Source: Bacteroidetes bacterium HGW-Bacteroidetes-4 (lineage in GTDB: Bacteria > Bacteroidota > Bacteroidia > Bacteroidales > SZUA-534). From it: 64,000 nt of DNA. Positions 8,319-17,118 of this stretch are shown here, in pieces. The notes below the pieces were generated by a model. The model did no database searches. It was not told the origin of the DNA and worked only from the letters and a program-made list of their open reading frames with translations. Numbering within the stretch: the stretch's first letter is position 1; every line of letters begins with the position of its first letter. The DNA is taken from NCBI GenBank assembly GCA_002840905.1, contig PHDD01000002.1:287563-351562 (forward strand), written 5' to 3'. A program made the position numbers and the translations under genes.

Positions 8319-10424
8319 TTATTTTCCAACCTCAGCTAATAAAACTTCTTTAAAAGTAGAATTTGCCTGCTGTACCTTAACAAATGTGGCTTCAATTTTG
8401 TTTTCATCGGCTATCCAATCTTTAAGTTTTGGAATGTCACAGGAATCGGACAAAGAAATAGCATAACGCTTGCTAATAGTAAGCATGGTTTCTTTAAATT
8501 TTTCGGGATTATTTTTTTGCTCAGCAGGAATACGTAAAATATACTCCATTGATTCTTCAAATTCATTTAAATTGTAATGTACGATGGCTGTATTCATCAA
8601 AACTTCTTTATAACGGGGCGAAATTTCAAGAGCCTTTTTGTAATACTCTAATGCTTCCCGCTTGTTGCCGGTTAAATCGAAACTGGTTCCTAAGTTATTT
8701 AGAACCTGTAAATGAAAAGGATGAATTGCATAAGCCTGACTGAATGCCTCTTTAGCCTCGTCCATTTGTTTTAGGGCCGATAAGGCCACTCCTTGATGAT
8801 AACTCATGGGAGTGGTAAATGGATCCATGGTGTAGATTGTATTTTGAACACTACGGGCTGCCCGAAGCACCATTTGAAAATTCTTTTTCCCAGTCCCATA
8901 GCGGACGGCCCTGGCAGCCTGTTCGCCATGAAAAACCTGCCAGGCTAACACCAAATTGACAAGAGTAAAGCATAATAAAAGTAAACCGATCAACCATTTA
9001 ACCCAAACATTATTCAGCGTAAGTTTTTTAACTGTGTCAACAGGAACTGTATTTAATACTAAAGCAAACATCGATAAAAAAAGCATATTATGACTGACCC
9101 GCTCCCTTGGAAACGACACAAACAAGTTAATCATAAACCCTATTAAGAAGGCAAAGGAAAATAAGGCCAACAAACGATCTTTTTTCGATTTACTTCGGTA
9201 AAACATACGAAAAGCAGTAACCAAAATTCCTATATATATAATTATATATGTAATCAAGCCTAAAAACCCAGTTTCACCCAAAATCCAAAGAAAATCGTTG
9301 TGCGGACGTTGAAAATGCTTCAATCCATTTCGAATATCGTGTTCAAAACCATCAACTCCGTATTTGGCATAAACAATACGCCATTGCCCTGGACCAACAC
9401 CAAAAAGTGGATTATCGCGTGCCATTTGAATGGTATTGGCCCAAACCAAAGTACGGGTTTGTGCACTTGTAGGGTTATCTGTATTGTATATTGAATGCAA
9501 GCTCTTTTCGGGACTTAGAACCTGTTGCACCTTTTCACTTATAATTTTTACTACTTTTATGTCGGTTTTCTGCACAAAATACAGACCTGCTATTCCCATA
9601 ATAATCGGAAAAAGAATAACAGAAACAGTTCCATATAAAGACAACTTCTGTCCGGTTTCACGTGGCATTACCACAAATAAATAAACGTAGAGACAAACAA
9701 TCAACACCAGTATTGCCATTGCAAGTGCTCCCCACGAAGCTTTTGAGGCCAGAATAAAAATAAAGAACAGGCTTAAACCAGTAACAATACCTGCAAAAAC
9801 TTTCCAGTACTTATTATAAAAAAGTAAACTATACACACTAAAAGGTAAGCTCAACACCAAAAACGATGCAAAGGGGTTTACGTTCGCCAAGGTGGATTTA
9901 ACTTCTGAAATGGCCTGCCTGAAATAATATCCGTAATGTTGGGTTGCTGCTTTAAATTGGGTGAAATCGGCTCCGGCCAGTTGAATAAGTGCAATTGTTA
10001 AAAAAACAAAAGTCATAATGACAATTGATTTTATCAACACATCTTTTCCTTGAGGCGTGTTACGTAAAAGCTGATAAAGCAGAAAAAACACAAGAGCCAA
10101 AATGCCTTCGCGGACGGTATGAAAAATAGCCTCCTTAACATTATAAACCCCTATCGATGAGAAAATATTTACTATGACAAACAATAGAAGGGCTCCAAAA
10201 ATAATTTTATCGGTCCGGCTAAAGAAAAACACAAAACGATTGCGAATTATCCTTATACCAACAATCAGCGAAAGTACTACCATAAAAAAACCAAGGTATA
10301 AATACCTTGAATAAAGCACCGGATCGAGTATTTTCTTGGTAAATATTAAAGGTAAGGTAATTAAGAACAGCGCAAGTAAAAGCCAGGCTACACTTCCAAA
10401 ATATTTCTCAAAATATTGCTTCAT
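8319..10424 (-). CDS. O-antigen ligase family membrane protein with C-terminal TPR repeats
   Basis: 701 residues from the ATG at 10424 (start MKQYFEKYFG); a TTG at 10445 would add seven residues. Residues 1 to about 480 contain a dozen or so membrane segments, with the large periplasmic loop of the Wzy/WaaL family carrying GVGPGQWRIVYAKYG and, later, HNDFLWILGETGFLGL. The family moves or polymerises lipid-linked sugar units at the periplasmic face. The last 190 residues are soluble and helical with TPR units (MDEAKEAFSQAYAIHPFHLQ, NKREALEYYKKALEISPRY, FEESMEYILRIP). WaaL/PglL-type enzymes with TPR tails exist; some glycosylate proteins instead of lipid A, and that cannot be excluded. Confidence 0.85.
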   Translation of the reverse strand: MKQYFEKYFGSVAWLLLALFLITLPLIFTKKILDPVLYSRYLYLGFFMVVLSLIVGIRIIRNRFVFFFSRTDKIIFGALLLFVIVNIFSSIGVYNVKEAIFHTVREGILALVFFLLYQLLRNTPQGKDVLIKSIVIMTFVFLTIALIQLAGADFTQFKAATQHYGYYFRQAISEVKSTLANVNPFASFLVLSLPFSVYSLLFYNKYWKVFAGIVTGLSLFFIFILASKASWGALAMAILVLIVCLYVYLFVVMPRETGQKLSLYGTVSVILFPIIMGIAGLYFVQKTDIKVVKIISEKVQQVLSPEKSLHSIYNTDNPTSAQTRTLVWANTIQMARDNPLFGVGPGQWRIVYAKYGVDGFEHDIRNGLKHFQRPHNDFLWILGETGFLGLITYIIIYIGILVTAFRMFYRSKSKKDRLLALFSFAFLIGFMINLFVSFPRERVSHNMLFLSMFALVLNTVPVDTVKKLTLNNVWVKWLIGLLLLCFTLVNLVLAWQVFHGEQAARAVRYGTGKKNFQMVLRAARSVQNTIYTMDPFTTPMSYHQGVALSALKQMDEAKEAFSQAYAIHPFHLQVLNNLGTSFDLTGNKREALEYYKKALEISPRYKEVLMNTAIVHYNLNEFEESMEYILRIPAEQKNNPEKFKETMLTISKRYAISLSDSCDIPKLKDWIADENKIEATFVKVQQANSTFKEVLLAEVGK

Positions 10425-10445
10425 ACCAGGTAAATTAATCAACAA

Positions 10446-10623
10446 AACGGGTAAAATTATTAAAATCAGGCCAAAGATGTAGATTTTTAGTGAAAAATTA
10501 AGCAGTAAGTCTGAAATATTTGACCGCTGTATTTATAACATTTTTTTTTAAAGCAATACCCATTACCTTTGCAAATACGCAGCTTACTGCTGTTGAAATA
10601 TTAATTTATTAATTGAACTAATT
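10446..10623. other. Divergent intergenic region
   Basis: 178 bases between the O-antigen-ligase-like gene (minus) and the nitroreductase gene (plus). It is AT-rich and holds a TACCTTTG box for the plus-strand gene. I see no small ORF or RNA structure in it. Confidence 0.5.
10564..10571 (+). promoter_or_regulatory. Candidate -7 box of the nitroreductase gene (TACCTTTG)
   Basis: TACCTTTG matches TAnnTTTG exactly, 52 nt upstream of the ATG at 10624. The -33 region at the expected distance is a T-run without a clear TTTG, so the assignment is partial. Confidence 0.5.
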
Positions 10624-11367
10624 ATGCAAACCTTATTTGAACACCGCTCCATTCGAAAATATAAAAACATTCCGGTTAATGCCGAACTGCTTGAAAAAAT
10701 TTTACTTGCTGGTACCCGAGCTTCGAACACAGGAAATATGCAGGTTTACAGCATTATTGTTACGCAAGAGCCTGAAATACGAACGAAACTGTGGGAAGTA
10801 CATTTTAAACAAAACATGGTTCTGGAAGCCCCGGTTCACCTTACTTTTTGTGCCGACATTAACCGCTTTAACCAATGGTGCCAATTAAACAATGCTGAAC
10901 CTGGTTACGATAATTTTTTGTGGTTTTATAACGCCAGCATCGATGCTGTGTTGGCCAGCCAAAATGTTTGTATCGAAGCTGAGAATAATGGTTTAGGCAT
11001 ATGCTATCTGGGAACTACCACCTACATGGCCGACAAGATTATCGAAATACTTAAGCTCCCCAAAGGTGTGGTTCCGGTTACGGCAATAACACTGGGATAT
11101 CCCAACGAGGAGCCTTCGTTAACCGACCGTCTTCCCCTGGAAAGTGTAGTGCACTATGAGAAATACGAGGATTACTATCCGGAGAAAATTACCCGTTTGT
11201 ATTCCGAAAAAGACCATTCGGAATTAACTCATAAACTGGTAGCTGAAAATCAAACGCAAAATCTGGCCCAGATTTTTACCGAAAAACGCTACAAAAAAAC
11301 AGACAACATTCATTTTTCCAAATCATTTTTAGAAACAATTAAAAAACAAGGATTTATGAATCAATAA
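10624..11367 (+). CDS. Nitroreductase family protein (FMN-dependent NAD(P)H oxidoreductase)
   Basis: 247 residues. The N-terminal HRSIRKYKNIPV is the FMN phosphate-contacting motif of the nitroreductase superfamily; ASNTGNMQ follows at about 33-40, and GICYLGTTTYMADKIIEILKLP (about 122-143) is the second flavin-contacting block. The length and the C-terminal extension (MTEKRYKK-like segment near 225) place it with the NfsA/FRP branch. Such enzymes reduce nitroaromatics, flavins or quinones; the natural substrate here is unknown. It is a single gene with its own -7 box. Confidence 0.9.
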   Translation: MQTLFEHRSIRKYKNIPVNAELLEKILLAGTRASNTGNMQVYSIIVTQEPEIRTKLWEVHFKQNMVLEAPVHLTFCADINRFNQWCQLNNAEPGYDNFLWFYNASIDAVLASQNVCIEAENNGLGICYLGTTTYMADKIIEILKLPKGVVPVTAITLGYPNEEPSLTDRLPLESVVHYEKYEDYYPEKITRLYSEKDHSELTHKLVAENQTQNLAQIFTEKRYKKTDNIHFSKSFLETIKKQGFMNQ

Positions 11368-11474
11368 ACCAATTAAGGGAATCATCGGTAAATAAGGAAA
11401 ACTCTATCAAATAAAACGAGAATCAGGCATTATATGGGTATAACAACTCACAACAAGGTAGTAAATTGTTACAC

Positions 11475-13163
11475 ATGATAAAACAAAACAAGAAGGGTTT
11501 AAATTTTTATATTATTGGTAAACTATTCTTGCTTTTCATAATCATGATTGCCTTTAAACCCCAACTTTTTCCCCAGCAAAAAAAAATACCGGTTTACTTT
11601 ACCAATAATCAGATAAAAAAAAGCAAACACCAAATAACCATTGACTCAATCGAACAATTAAACTCATTAATAAAGGAAATCCAAAATAAAAATATCGAAA
11701 AAGGCTTTTTGTCCTTCTCTGTCGATTCAATAATCAGGATGCCTTCGCAGATAATGGTTTACAGCAATCAAGGTGCGCAATTTTACTTCGGCAGGTTAAC
11801 ACTAAACGATTCCATTCAAGTAAACCAAGGCCGCATAAAACCCGGCAAACCCTTTTCCATCAAAGGAATGCATCAACTTGAAAAGCAACTACTTCAAAAT
11901 GTAAAAAACCAAGGTTTTCCGTTGGCTCACCTCAATAAGGAAACCCGTTTTGCCAACAGCTTAATTCATATAAAATACACCTTTGAAAAAGGAAATTATT
12001 ACGAATTCGACACGCTAAAACAGGTTGGAGAACACCCTATCAGCTTAAGTTATCTGGAACATAAAACCGGAATCAAACCCGGAAAAGCATACAATTCCTT
12101 ACTGTTAAACCAACTTACCGCAACAATTAATCGAACCGGATTTTTAAAACTCGACAGCCTTTCGGTAATTCATGAGAACAACCGCGCCAGGGTTTTATTA
12201 AAGATAGCGAAACACCAGCAAAATTCATTTTCAGGAATTTTAGGACTAATGACCAACGCAGAACTAAAAACCGAAATTACCGGCCAGGTTAATTTCAATT
12301 TGGTTAATTTATTTAAAAAAGGCGAAACCATCCGAATCGACTGGCAAAAATTCGCTTCCCAATCGCAGGATTTAAACGCCTTTTTAAAAGCACCCTATAT
12401 TTTTAAAACTCCGCTGGGATTACTTGCCGAAATAAAATTCTACAAACAGGATTCTTCCTATGCAAACACCGATTTGTTAGCCGGTTTGCTTATCGACCTG
12501 GGAAAAAATTGCGAATTGGCAGTAACTGCTCATAAGAACATTTCAACAACAACTTTAAGCTCAAACGATAATTATTTGAACAGCGAGAACCTGCTTTATG
12601 GCTTACGCGTTGAATACAATACCGTTAACAACAGGGCTAATCCCACTAAAGGAATTTTTTTTCAAGCATCGGTCGAAACAGGGAATAACACCCACAATAT
12701 CAACACTGAAAATCGATACAATTCGCTTTTTACCCAAGCTAATAGTCAGGCAATATATTTTATAAAAGTTCCGCTGGGAACATTAAAATTAAAGAACGAA
12801 ACCGCTCTGGTTATTAACGACTCGCTGTCATTGAATGCTTATCAGCGTCTGGGGGGATTCTCCGGTTTCAGGGGAGTAAACGAAAAAAGTATTTTTGCCC
12901 AAGCATTCAGTTTTTTCACTGTTGAATATCGCTTTGTTATAGGAGGTGAATCGTATGTTTACCTTTTTACCGATGCCGGTTGGTTTAACGAACCGCAAAC
13001 AATCAAGAACAAACTTATTGTGAGACAGGCTGCCGGTGCAGGAATAAACCTAAAAACAAAAGCAGGAACTGTTTCGGTAGCTTATGCGCTGGCAAACTCA
13101 TCGAACGAAACCTTCAATATTCAAAATGCCAAAATACACATTGGATACACCAACCGCTTTTAA
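11475..13163 (+). CDS. Omp85/BamA-like outer-membrane protein (surface antigen D15 family)
   Basis: 562 residues from the ATG at 11475; a TTG nine bases upstream would add three residues. A hydrophobic N-terminus (about 8-33, ending FPQQ) serves as signal sequence. The next 200 residues contain POTRA-like pieces (MHQLEKQLLQNVKNQGFPLA; YEFDTLKQVGEHPIS). The C-terminal part is a beta-barrel with the Omp85 loop-6 region GGFSGFRGVNE, where FRG stands in place of the usual VRGF/LRGY, followed by FFTVEYRFVIG and YVYLFTDAGWF. At this size it is smaller than BamA and resembles the TamA/ShlB-sized Bacteroidota paralogues. Its cargo is unknown. Confidence 0.8.
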   Translation: MIKQNKKGLNFYIIGKLFLLFIIMIAFKPQLFPQQKKIPVYFTNNQIKKSKHQITIDSIEQLNSLIKEIQNKNIEKGFLSFSVDSIIRMPSQIMVYSNQGAQFYFGRLTLNDSIQVNQGRIKPGKPFSIKGMHQLEKQLLQNVKNQGFPLAHLNKETRFANSLIHIKYTFEKGNYYEFDTLKQVGEHPISLSYLEHKTGIKPGKAYNSLLLNQLTATINRTGFLKLDSLSVIHENNRARVLLKIAKHQQNSFSGILGLMTNAELKTEITGQVNFNLVNLFKKGETIRIDWQKFASQSQDLNAFLKAPYIFKTPLGLLAEIKFYKQDSSYANTDLLAGLLIDLGKNCELAVTAHKNISTTTLSSNDNYLNSENLLYGLRVEYNTVNNRANPTKGIFFQASVETGNNTHNINTENRYNSLFTQANSQAIYFIKVPLGTLKLKNETALVINDSLSLNAYQRLGGFSGFRGVNEKSIFAQAFSFFTVEYRFVIGGESYVYLFTDAGWFNEPQTIKNKLIVRQAAGAGINLKTKAGTVSVAYALANSSNETFNIQNAKIHIGYTNRF

Positions 13164-13300
13164 TCAAACACAAAAAAATAACATCCATAAATACAGTTTT
13201 GAGCAGAAATAAGTATCTTCACAAAATTATAAAACCACAATGTTGAATGTTTAACATACATCAACCACACATTGCGTTGATTTACAAAACAGAATAAATA
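13164..13300. other. Intergenic region with no recognised element
   Basis: 137 AT-rich bases upstream of the GAF/PAS receptor. It includes an imperfect dyad ATGTTTAACAT near 13244-13256 inside GTTGA...TCAAC, too weak to call an operator. Confidence 0.3.
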
Positions 13301-15295
13301 ATGAAAGCCCGTTTTACAGTTACAAATAAATTGGTAGTCGGATTTGGCGTTTTACTTTTTGCTACGGTAATAAATGGTGTTTTTACTTACTCAACCCTGA
13401 ACCAGAGTCAGGAATTGAATGAGAAAATATTAACCATTTATAACCCATCCACCACAAAGCTGCAAGAGTTGGTTTCAATCATTAATAACTCCTACATGTT
13501 AACCAAAAACTGGGTGTTTATCGAAAAGCAATCCGACACTCCCGATAAAGTTAAACTGACAGAGATTCACAAAACCGACTTTCCTAAATTAAAAGAAGAA
13601 ATCGCTAAGCTTTCAGTTAACTGGGAACCCGCATTTAAAAACAATATTGACTCACTGATTAACCTGGTCGAAACCAATTTATTTGTTCAGCAAAAGGGCA
13701 TTATGGAAATGCTGAGCAGTTTTGAAAGCTACGACGATTTTATGGTTTTGGTCGAAGTAAACCCCAAAGTGGAAGAAGGTGGTGAAATAACTGTACTTAC
13801 TAAACAATTGTTAGACAAATTGGGTCAGTTAAAAGCCCAGATGGATGAACAAGCCAATAGCATCAATCTCGAGATGAGCGATTCCTTCCGCTGGTTTCAG
13901 CGCTTTGTGCTATTTACTGTATTTTTTGTTTCCATTTTTGTTGCATTAACTGGTTTCCTTACCACACGCAGTATTGTTTTCCCAATACAAAAACTTAAGG
14001 AATTCCTGTTTACCATGACCAAAGGAATTTTGCCCAAAGAAAAAATGCAAACCAACAACGACGAAATCGGTGACATGGCCGATGCATTAAATCTTTACAT
14101 CGATAATATGCGGAAAACCTCGGAATTTGCTGTTGAAATTGGACAGGGAAAATACGAAGCTAAATTTGAGGCTTTAAGTGAAGAAGATATTTTGGGTAAC
14201 GCCTTGCTTGAGATGCGCCAAAACCTAAAGAATGCCGAAGAAACGAATAAGCAGCGGGCAAAAGCCGACGAAATACGAAACTGGATAACCAAAGGATTGG
14301 CCGATTTTGGCGATATTTTACGACAGAATTCCGATAACATGGAACGCTTATCAAAAAATGTAATCAACCACATGATTGATTACATTGGAGCCAACCAGGG
14401 AGCCATCTACATTCTTAATGAACACGACGAAACGCACCCCTACTTTGAGATGAAAGCTGCCGTAGCCTACGAACGGGAGAAATTCCTGAAAAAGAATTTC
14501 GAATTAAAAGAAGGGTTGGTTGGTCGTTGTGCTTTTGAAAAATTACCGGTTTATCTGAAAGAAATTCCGGAAGAATACATCAAACTTACCTCAGGCTTAG
14601 GAACAGCAGAACCTGATTTTCTGTTGCTGGTTCCGCTCATTATCAACGAAAATGTATTGGGTGTAATTGAACTGGCATCGTTTAAAGAATTTGAAAAATA
14701 TCAGATTGAATTTGTTGAATCGGTTGGTGAGAACATTGCCTCAACTATATCGAACGTTCGCATTAACGAACAAACCAAATACCTGCTCGAGGAATCGAAA
14801 GTACGAGGCGACGAACTTTCGGCTCAGGAAGAAGAATTGCGCCAAAACATGGAAGAACTTCAGGCCACACAGGAAGAAGCTGCACGTCGTGAAATTGAAA
14901 TGATGAATACCATTGCAGCAATTAACAATACCATGGGAACCATCGACATCGATAAAAACGGGAATATTATCACCGTAAACGATAGTTTTTTAAACAAAAT
15001 TAAAGCCGATGCAGGTTCACTCGTTGGCAAATCGTTCCAGGAATTTTTCGCGCCGGGAAATGAACCGGAACGCCAATTCGTTGAAATATGGTCAGGCCTT
15101 CAATTGGGCGAAAGCGGCTCAATGATTACCAATTACATTACTCAGGACGGTGAACTTTGGTTCCGGCACACTTTTACACCGTTTAAAAACGAAAAAGGCG
15201 AACTGCAAAAAGCCATCGATTTAATTATCGACATTACAGAACAAAAAATACTCGAAAAAGAATTGCAAAGCGTAAACCCAAACACTTTGTTGTAA
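13301..15295 (+). CDS. Membrane receptor with HAMP, GAF and PAS domains and no output domain
   Basis: 664 residues. Order of parts: membrane helix (about 10-30); helical periplasmic region resembling the 4-helix-bundle MCP sensor (about 31-200); second membrane helix (about 202-224); HAMP (about 225-280) followed by a further HAMP-like/linker stretch (LYIDNMRKTSEFAVEIGQGK); GAF domain (about 345-500, with GANQGAIYILNEHDE and LGVIELASF); a coiled coil rich in Glu/Gln (about 505-545, LSAQEEELRQNMEELQATQEEAARRE); and a PAS/PAC domain (about 548-655). No histidine kinase, GGDEF, phosphatase or MCP signalling tip is seen, and the chain stops soon after the PAC motif. It therefore probably signals through a separate protein. 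No obvious partner kinase lies next door. Confidence 0.85.
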   Translation: MKARFTVTNKLVVGFGVLLFATVINGVFTYSTLNQSQELNEKILTIYNPSTTKLQELVSIINNSYMLTKNWVFIEKQSDTPDKVKLTEIHKTDFPKLKEEIAKLSVNWEPAFKNNIDSLINLVETNLFVQQKGIMEMLSSFESYDDFMVLVEVNPKVEEGGEITVLTKQLLDKLGQLKAQMDEQANSINLEMSDSFRWFQRFVLFTVFFVSIFVALTGFLTTRSIVFPIQKLKEFLFTMTKGILPKEKMQTNNDEIGDMADALNLYIDNMRKTSEFAVEIGQGKYEAKFEALSEEDILGNALLEMRQNLKNAEETNKQRAKADEIRNWITKGLADFGDILRQNSDNMERLSKNVINHMIDYIGANQGAIYILNEHDETHPYFEMKAAVAYEREKFLKKNFELKEGLVGRCAFEKLPVYLKEIPEEYIKLTSGLGTAEPDFLLLVPLIINENVLGVIELASFKEFEKYQIEFVESVGENIASTISNVRINEQTKYLLEESKVRGDELSAQEEELRQNMEELQATQEEAARREIEMMNTIAAINNTMGTIDIDKNGNIITVNDSFLNKIKADAGSLVGKSFQEFFAPGNEPERQFVEIWSGLQLGESGSMITNYITQDGELWFRHTFTPFKNEKGELQKAIDLIIDITEQKILEKELQSVNPNTLL

Positions 15296-15316
15296 AACTG
15301 ATAAATTGATTGAGCT

Positions 15317-15640
15317 TTGCTTGGTGGGCAAATTGGAATTTTCAGCAAACTGATTGAATGGATTGACAAACACAGTCAACCCTGCTTTTACAAAAAGCAT
15401 TTCGGGTTCGAATGCCCGGGTTGTGGTTTTCAACGGGCTTTTGTTGAATTGCTGAAAGGAAATATCTGGGAGAGTTTCAAACTTTATCCGGCTCTGATCC
15501 CCATAATATTTTTGATAATACTGTTACTTTTACACCTAAAGATTCGTTTTAAATATGGAGCTGTTTTTATAAAACTTTGGTTTATTTTTACCATTACATT
15601 ATTGGTAGGAAACTATTTTTATAAACTCATAATAAATTAA
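15317..15640 (+). CDS. DUF2752 membrane protein
   Basis: 107 residues. The family signature ECPGCGFQRAFVELLKGN (C33, C36) is present, followed by two membrane helices (about 58-75 and 83-103). The frame opens just after a TGA at 15311 and contains no ATG at all, so the TTG at 15317 is the only ordinary start codon that keeps the signature; ATT is the alternative. Function is unknown; the CxxC could bind metal. It is seven bases upstream of a CCC-motif membrane protein gene, a pairing I know from other Bacteroidota. Confidence 0.82.
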   Translation: MLGGQIGIFSKLIEWIDKHSQPCFYKKHFGFECPGCGFQRAFVELLKGNIWESFKLYPALIPIIFLIILLLLHLKIRFKYGAVFIKLWFIFTITLLVGNYFYKLIIN

Positions 15641-15646
15641 ACCCTC

Positions 15647-16003
15647 ATGGAAAGTGAATCGACCATTCAAAATCAGATGCAATTACCCAATGCCACTGGT
15701 GTGTTGGTAATGGGAATCTTAAGTATAGTTTGTTTTTGCTGCCTGGCAGCCGGTTTTATAGGTATTACACTTGGAATTCTGGCTTTGGTTTTAGGAAATA
15801 AAGCCCTTAAAATGTATGAGGAAAACCCGCAACTTTATACCGAAGCTTCGTTTAAAAACGCCAAAGCCGGAAAAGTTTGTGGAATTATCGGCCTTTCGAT
15901 TGGCTCACTTTGGATTATTGGTGTACTTATTTATTTATCGATAGTGGGTTGGGTTGTTGGAAGCATTTTTACCATGTTACCCTGGAATATGTTTTGTCAG
16001 TAA
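15647..16003 (+). CDS. CCC-motif membrane protein (DUF4190-like)
   Basis: 118 residues with two membrane helices. The first (about 18-48) contains the cysteine motif CFCC (C29, C31, C32), the second lies at about 76-102; between them is NKALKMYEENPQLYTEASFKNAKAGKVCGIIGL, the loop typical of DUF4190-like proteins. It starts seven bases after the DUF2752 gene and is surely cotranscribed. Function unknown. A hairpin with a T-tract follows 23 bases after its stop. Confidence 0.82.
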   Translation: MESESTIQNQMQLPNATGVLVMGILSIVCFCCLAAGFIGITLGILALVLGNKALKMYEENPQLYTEASFKNAKAGKVCGIIGLSIGSLWIIGVLIYLSIVGWVVGSIFTMLPWNMFCQ

Positions 16004-16009
16004 ATTTAT

Positions 16010-16017
16010 TAATTTTG
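16010..16017 (+). promoter_or_regulatory. Candidate -7 box (TAATTTTG) for the acyl-CoA reductase operon
   Basis: TAATTTTG fits TAnnTTTG and lies 65 nt upstream of the ATG at 16082. A TTTG occurs upstream but only 13 nt away, shorter than usual. If used, transcription would begin just before the hairpin at 16027-16063. Confidence 0.4.
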
Positions 16018-16026
16018 CACCACCTT

Positions 16027-16063
16027 GCCTGATTGGTGTTAAACCATCGTATCAGGCTTTTTT
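16027..16063 (+). terminator. Hairpin terminator between CCC-motif gene and acyl-CoA reductase gene
   Basis: Outer stem GCCTGAT / ATCAGGC and inner stem TGGT / ACCA with loop GTTAA and a four-base bulge, followed by TTTTTT. It fits an intrinsic terminator for the DUF2752/CCC pair. Because a -7-like box precedes it and the next ATG lies 19 bases after it, a leader role for the downstream operon is also possible. Confidence 0.7.
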
Positions 16064-16081
16064 ATTTGAAAATACATCACA

Positions 16082-17116
16082 ATGAGTGTCGCAAAAATTA
16101 CTTCCGATTTAGCCAAACTGGGGAACCAAATGCTTGAGTTGGCCCATAATTTCGAAAACAGTGACTACGCTCCTGCCTTTGAAAAAGCCATGCAGGAAAA
16201 TGCCTGGTTCACACCCGACTCCATTCGCCTTTCATTCCAATCCATTGGTCGCTCTTTGTCTGCTGAAAAAATCACACATTGGCTTGCGAACTACACCATC
16301 GAAAAACCAAAAAAAATTAAAACCATTGGACTGGTTCTTGCCGGAAATTTACCTTTGGTGGGGTTACACGACATTCTTTGTGTTTTGGTTAGCGGTAATA
16401 GGGCCAGAGTTAAACTTTCGTCGAAAGACCAGCATTTGTACCAAATAGTGAGTGAACTGCTGGTAAAAATCGACGCATCGTACCAAAACCAAATTACTTT
16501 TACCGACCACACCATAAAAGAGGTTGATGCCATAATTGCCACAGGAAGCGATAACAGTGCCCGTTATTTTGAATATTATTTTGAAAAATATCCGCACATT
16601 ATCCGCAAAAACAGAAACGCTGTTGCACTGCTTACCGGAAACGAAACCCAGCACGATTTAGAACATCTGGCTACCGATATTTTCTCGTATTTTGGACTGG
16701 GTTGCCGGAATGTTTCATTCCTGATGATTCCTAAAAACTTTGATATAAACCGGCTATTCGAAAGTTTTGCCAAATTCAGTAAGGTAATTCAACATAACAA
16801 ATACGCCAACAACTACGATTATCAAAAAGCACTGCTCCTATTAAATCAGGAACCTTTTCTCGACAACGGACTGGTTTTATTAAAAGAAGATGCATCACTT
16901 TCGTCTCCCATCGCAGTGCTCCATTATCAGTATTATTCCGACATAAAGCAGATTAACAATTTTGTTACACTAAACAAAACTAAAATTCAATGCCTCGTTA
17001 GTAAAACAAAATGGCCCTTTGCAACGTATGAGTTGGGTGAAGCACAGCACCCTGAATTATGGGATTATGCTGATAATGTAGACACTTTGGACTTTTTACT
17101 GAATTTAAACAGCTGA
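16082..17116 (+). CDS. Acyl-CoA reductase (LuxC-type, aldehyde dehydrogenase fold)
   Basis: 344 residues. The LuxC domain is recognisable by KKIKTIGLVLAGNLPLVGLHD (about 78-98), the nucleotide-loop region VDAIIATGSDNSARYFEYYF and the active-site segment YFGLGCRNVSFL, whose Cys (about 206) would form the acyl-thioester. LuxC-family enzymes reduce fatty acyl-CoA to aldehyde with NADPH. There are no lux genes here; in Bacteroidota this protein is a common stand-alone type whose physiological aldehyde is not established. It is the first gene of a plus-strand run that continues with a pRiA4b ORF-3-like gene two bases later and miaA. Confidence 0.88.
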   Translation: MSVAKITSDLAKLGNQMLELAHNFENSDYAPAFEKAMQENAWFTPDSIRLSFQSIGRSLSAEKITHWLANYTIEKPKKIKTIGLVLAGNLPLVGLHDILCVLVSGNRARVKLSSKDQHLYQIVSELLVKIDASYQNQITFTDHTIKEVDAIIATGSDNSARYFEYYFEKYPHIIRKNRNAVALLTGNETQHDLEHLATDIFSYFGLGCRNVSFLMIPKNFDINRLFESFAKFSKVIQHNKYANNYDYQKALLLLNQEPFLDNGLVLLKEDASLSSPIAVLHYQYYSDIKQINNFVTLNKTKIQCLVSKTKWPFATYELGEAQHPELWDYADNVDTLDFLLNLNS

Positions 17117-17118
17117 TT

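Noticed and set aside
13244-13276. Operator-like dyad upstream of the GAF/PAS receptor
   Set aside because: The pairing (GTTGA...TCAAC with ATGTTTAACAT) is short and imperfect in AT-rich DNA and could occur by chance.
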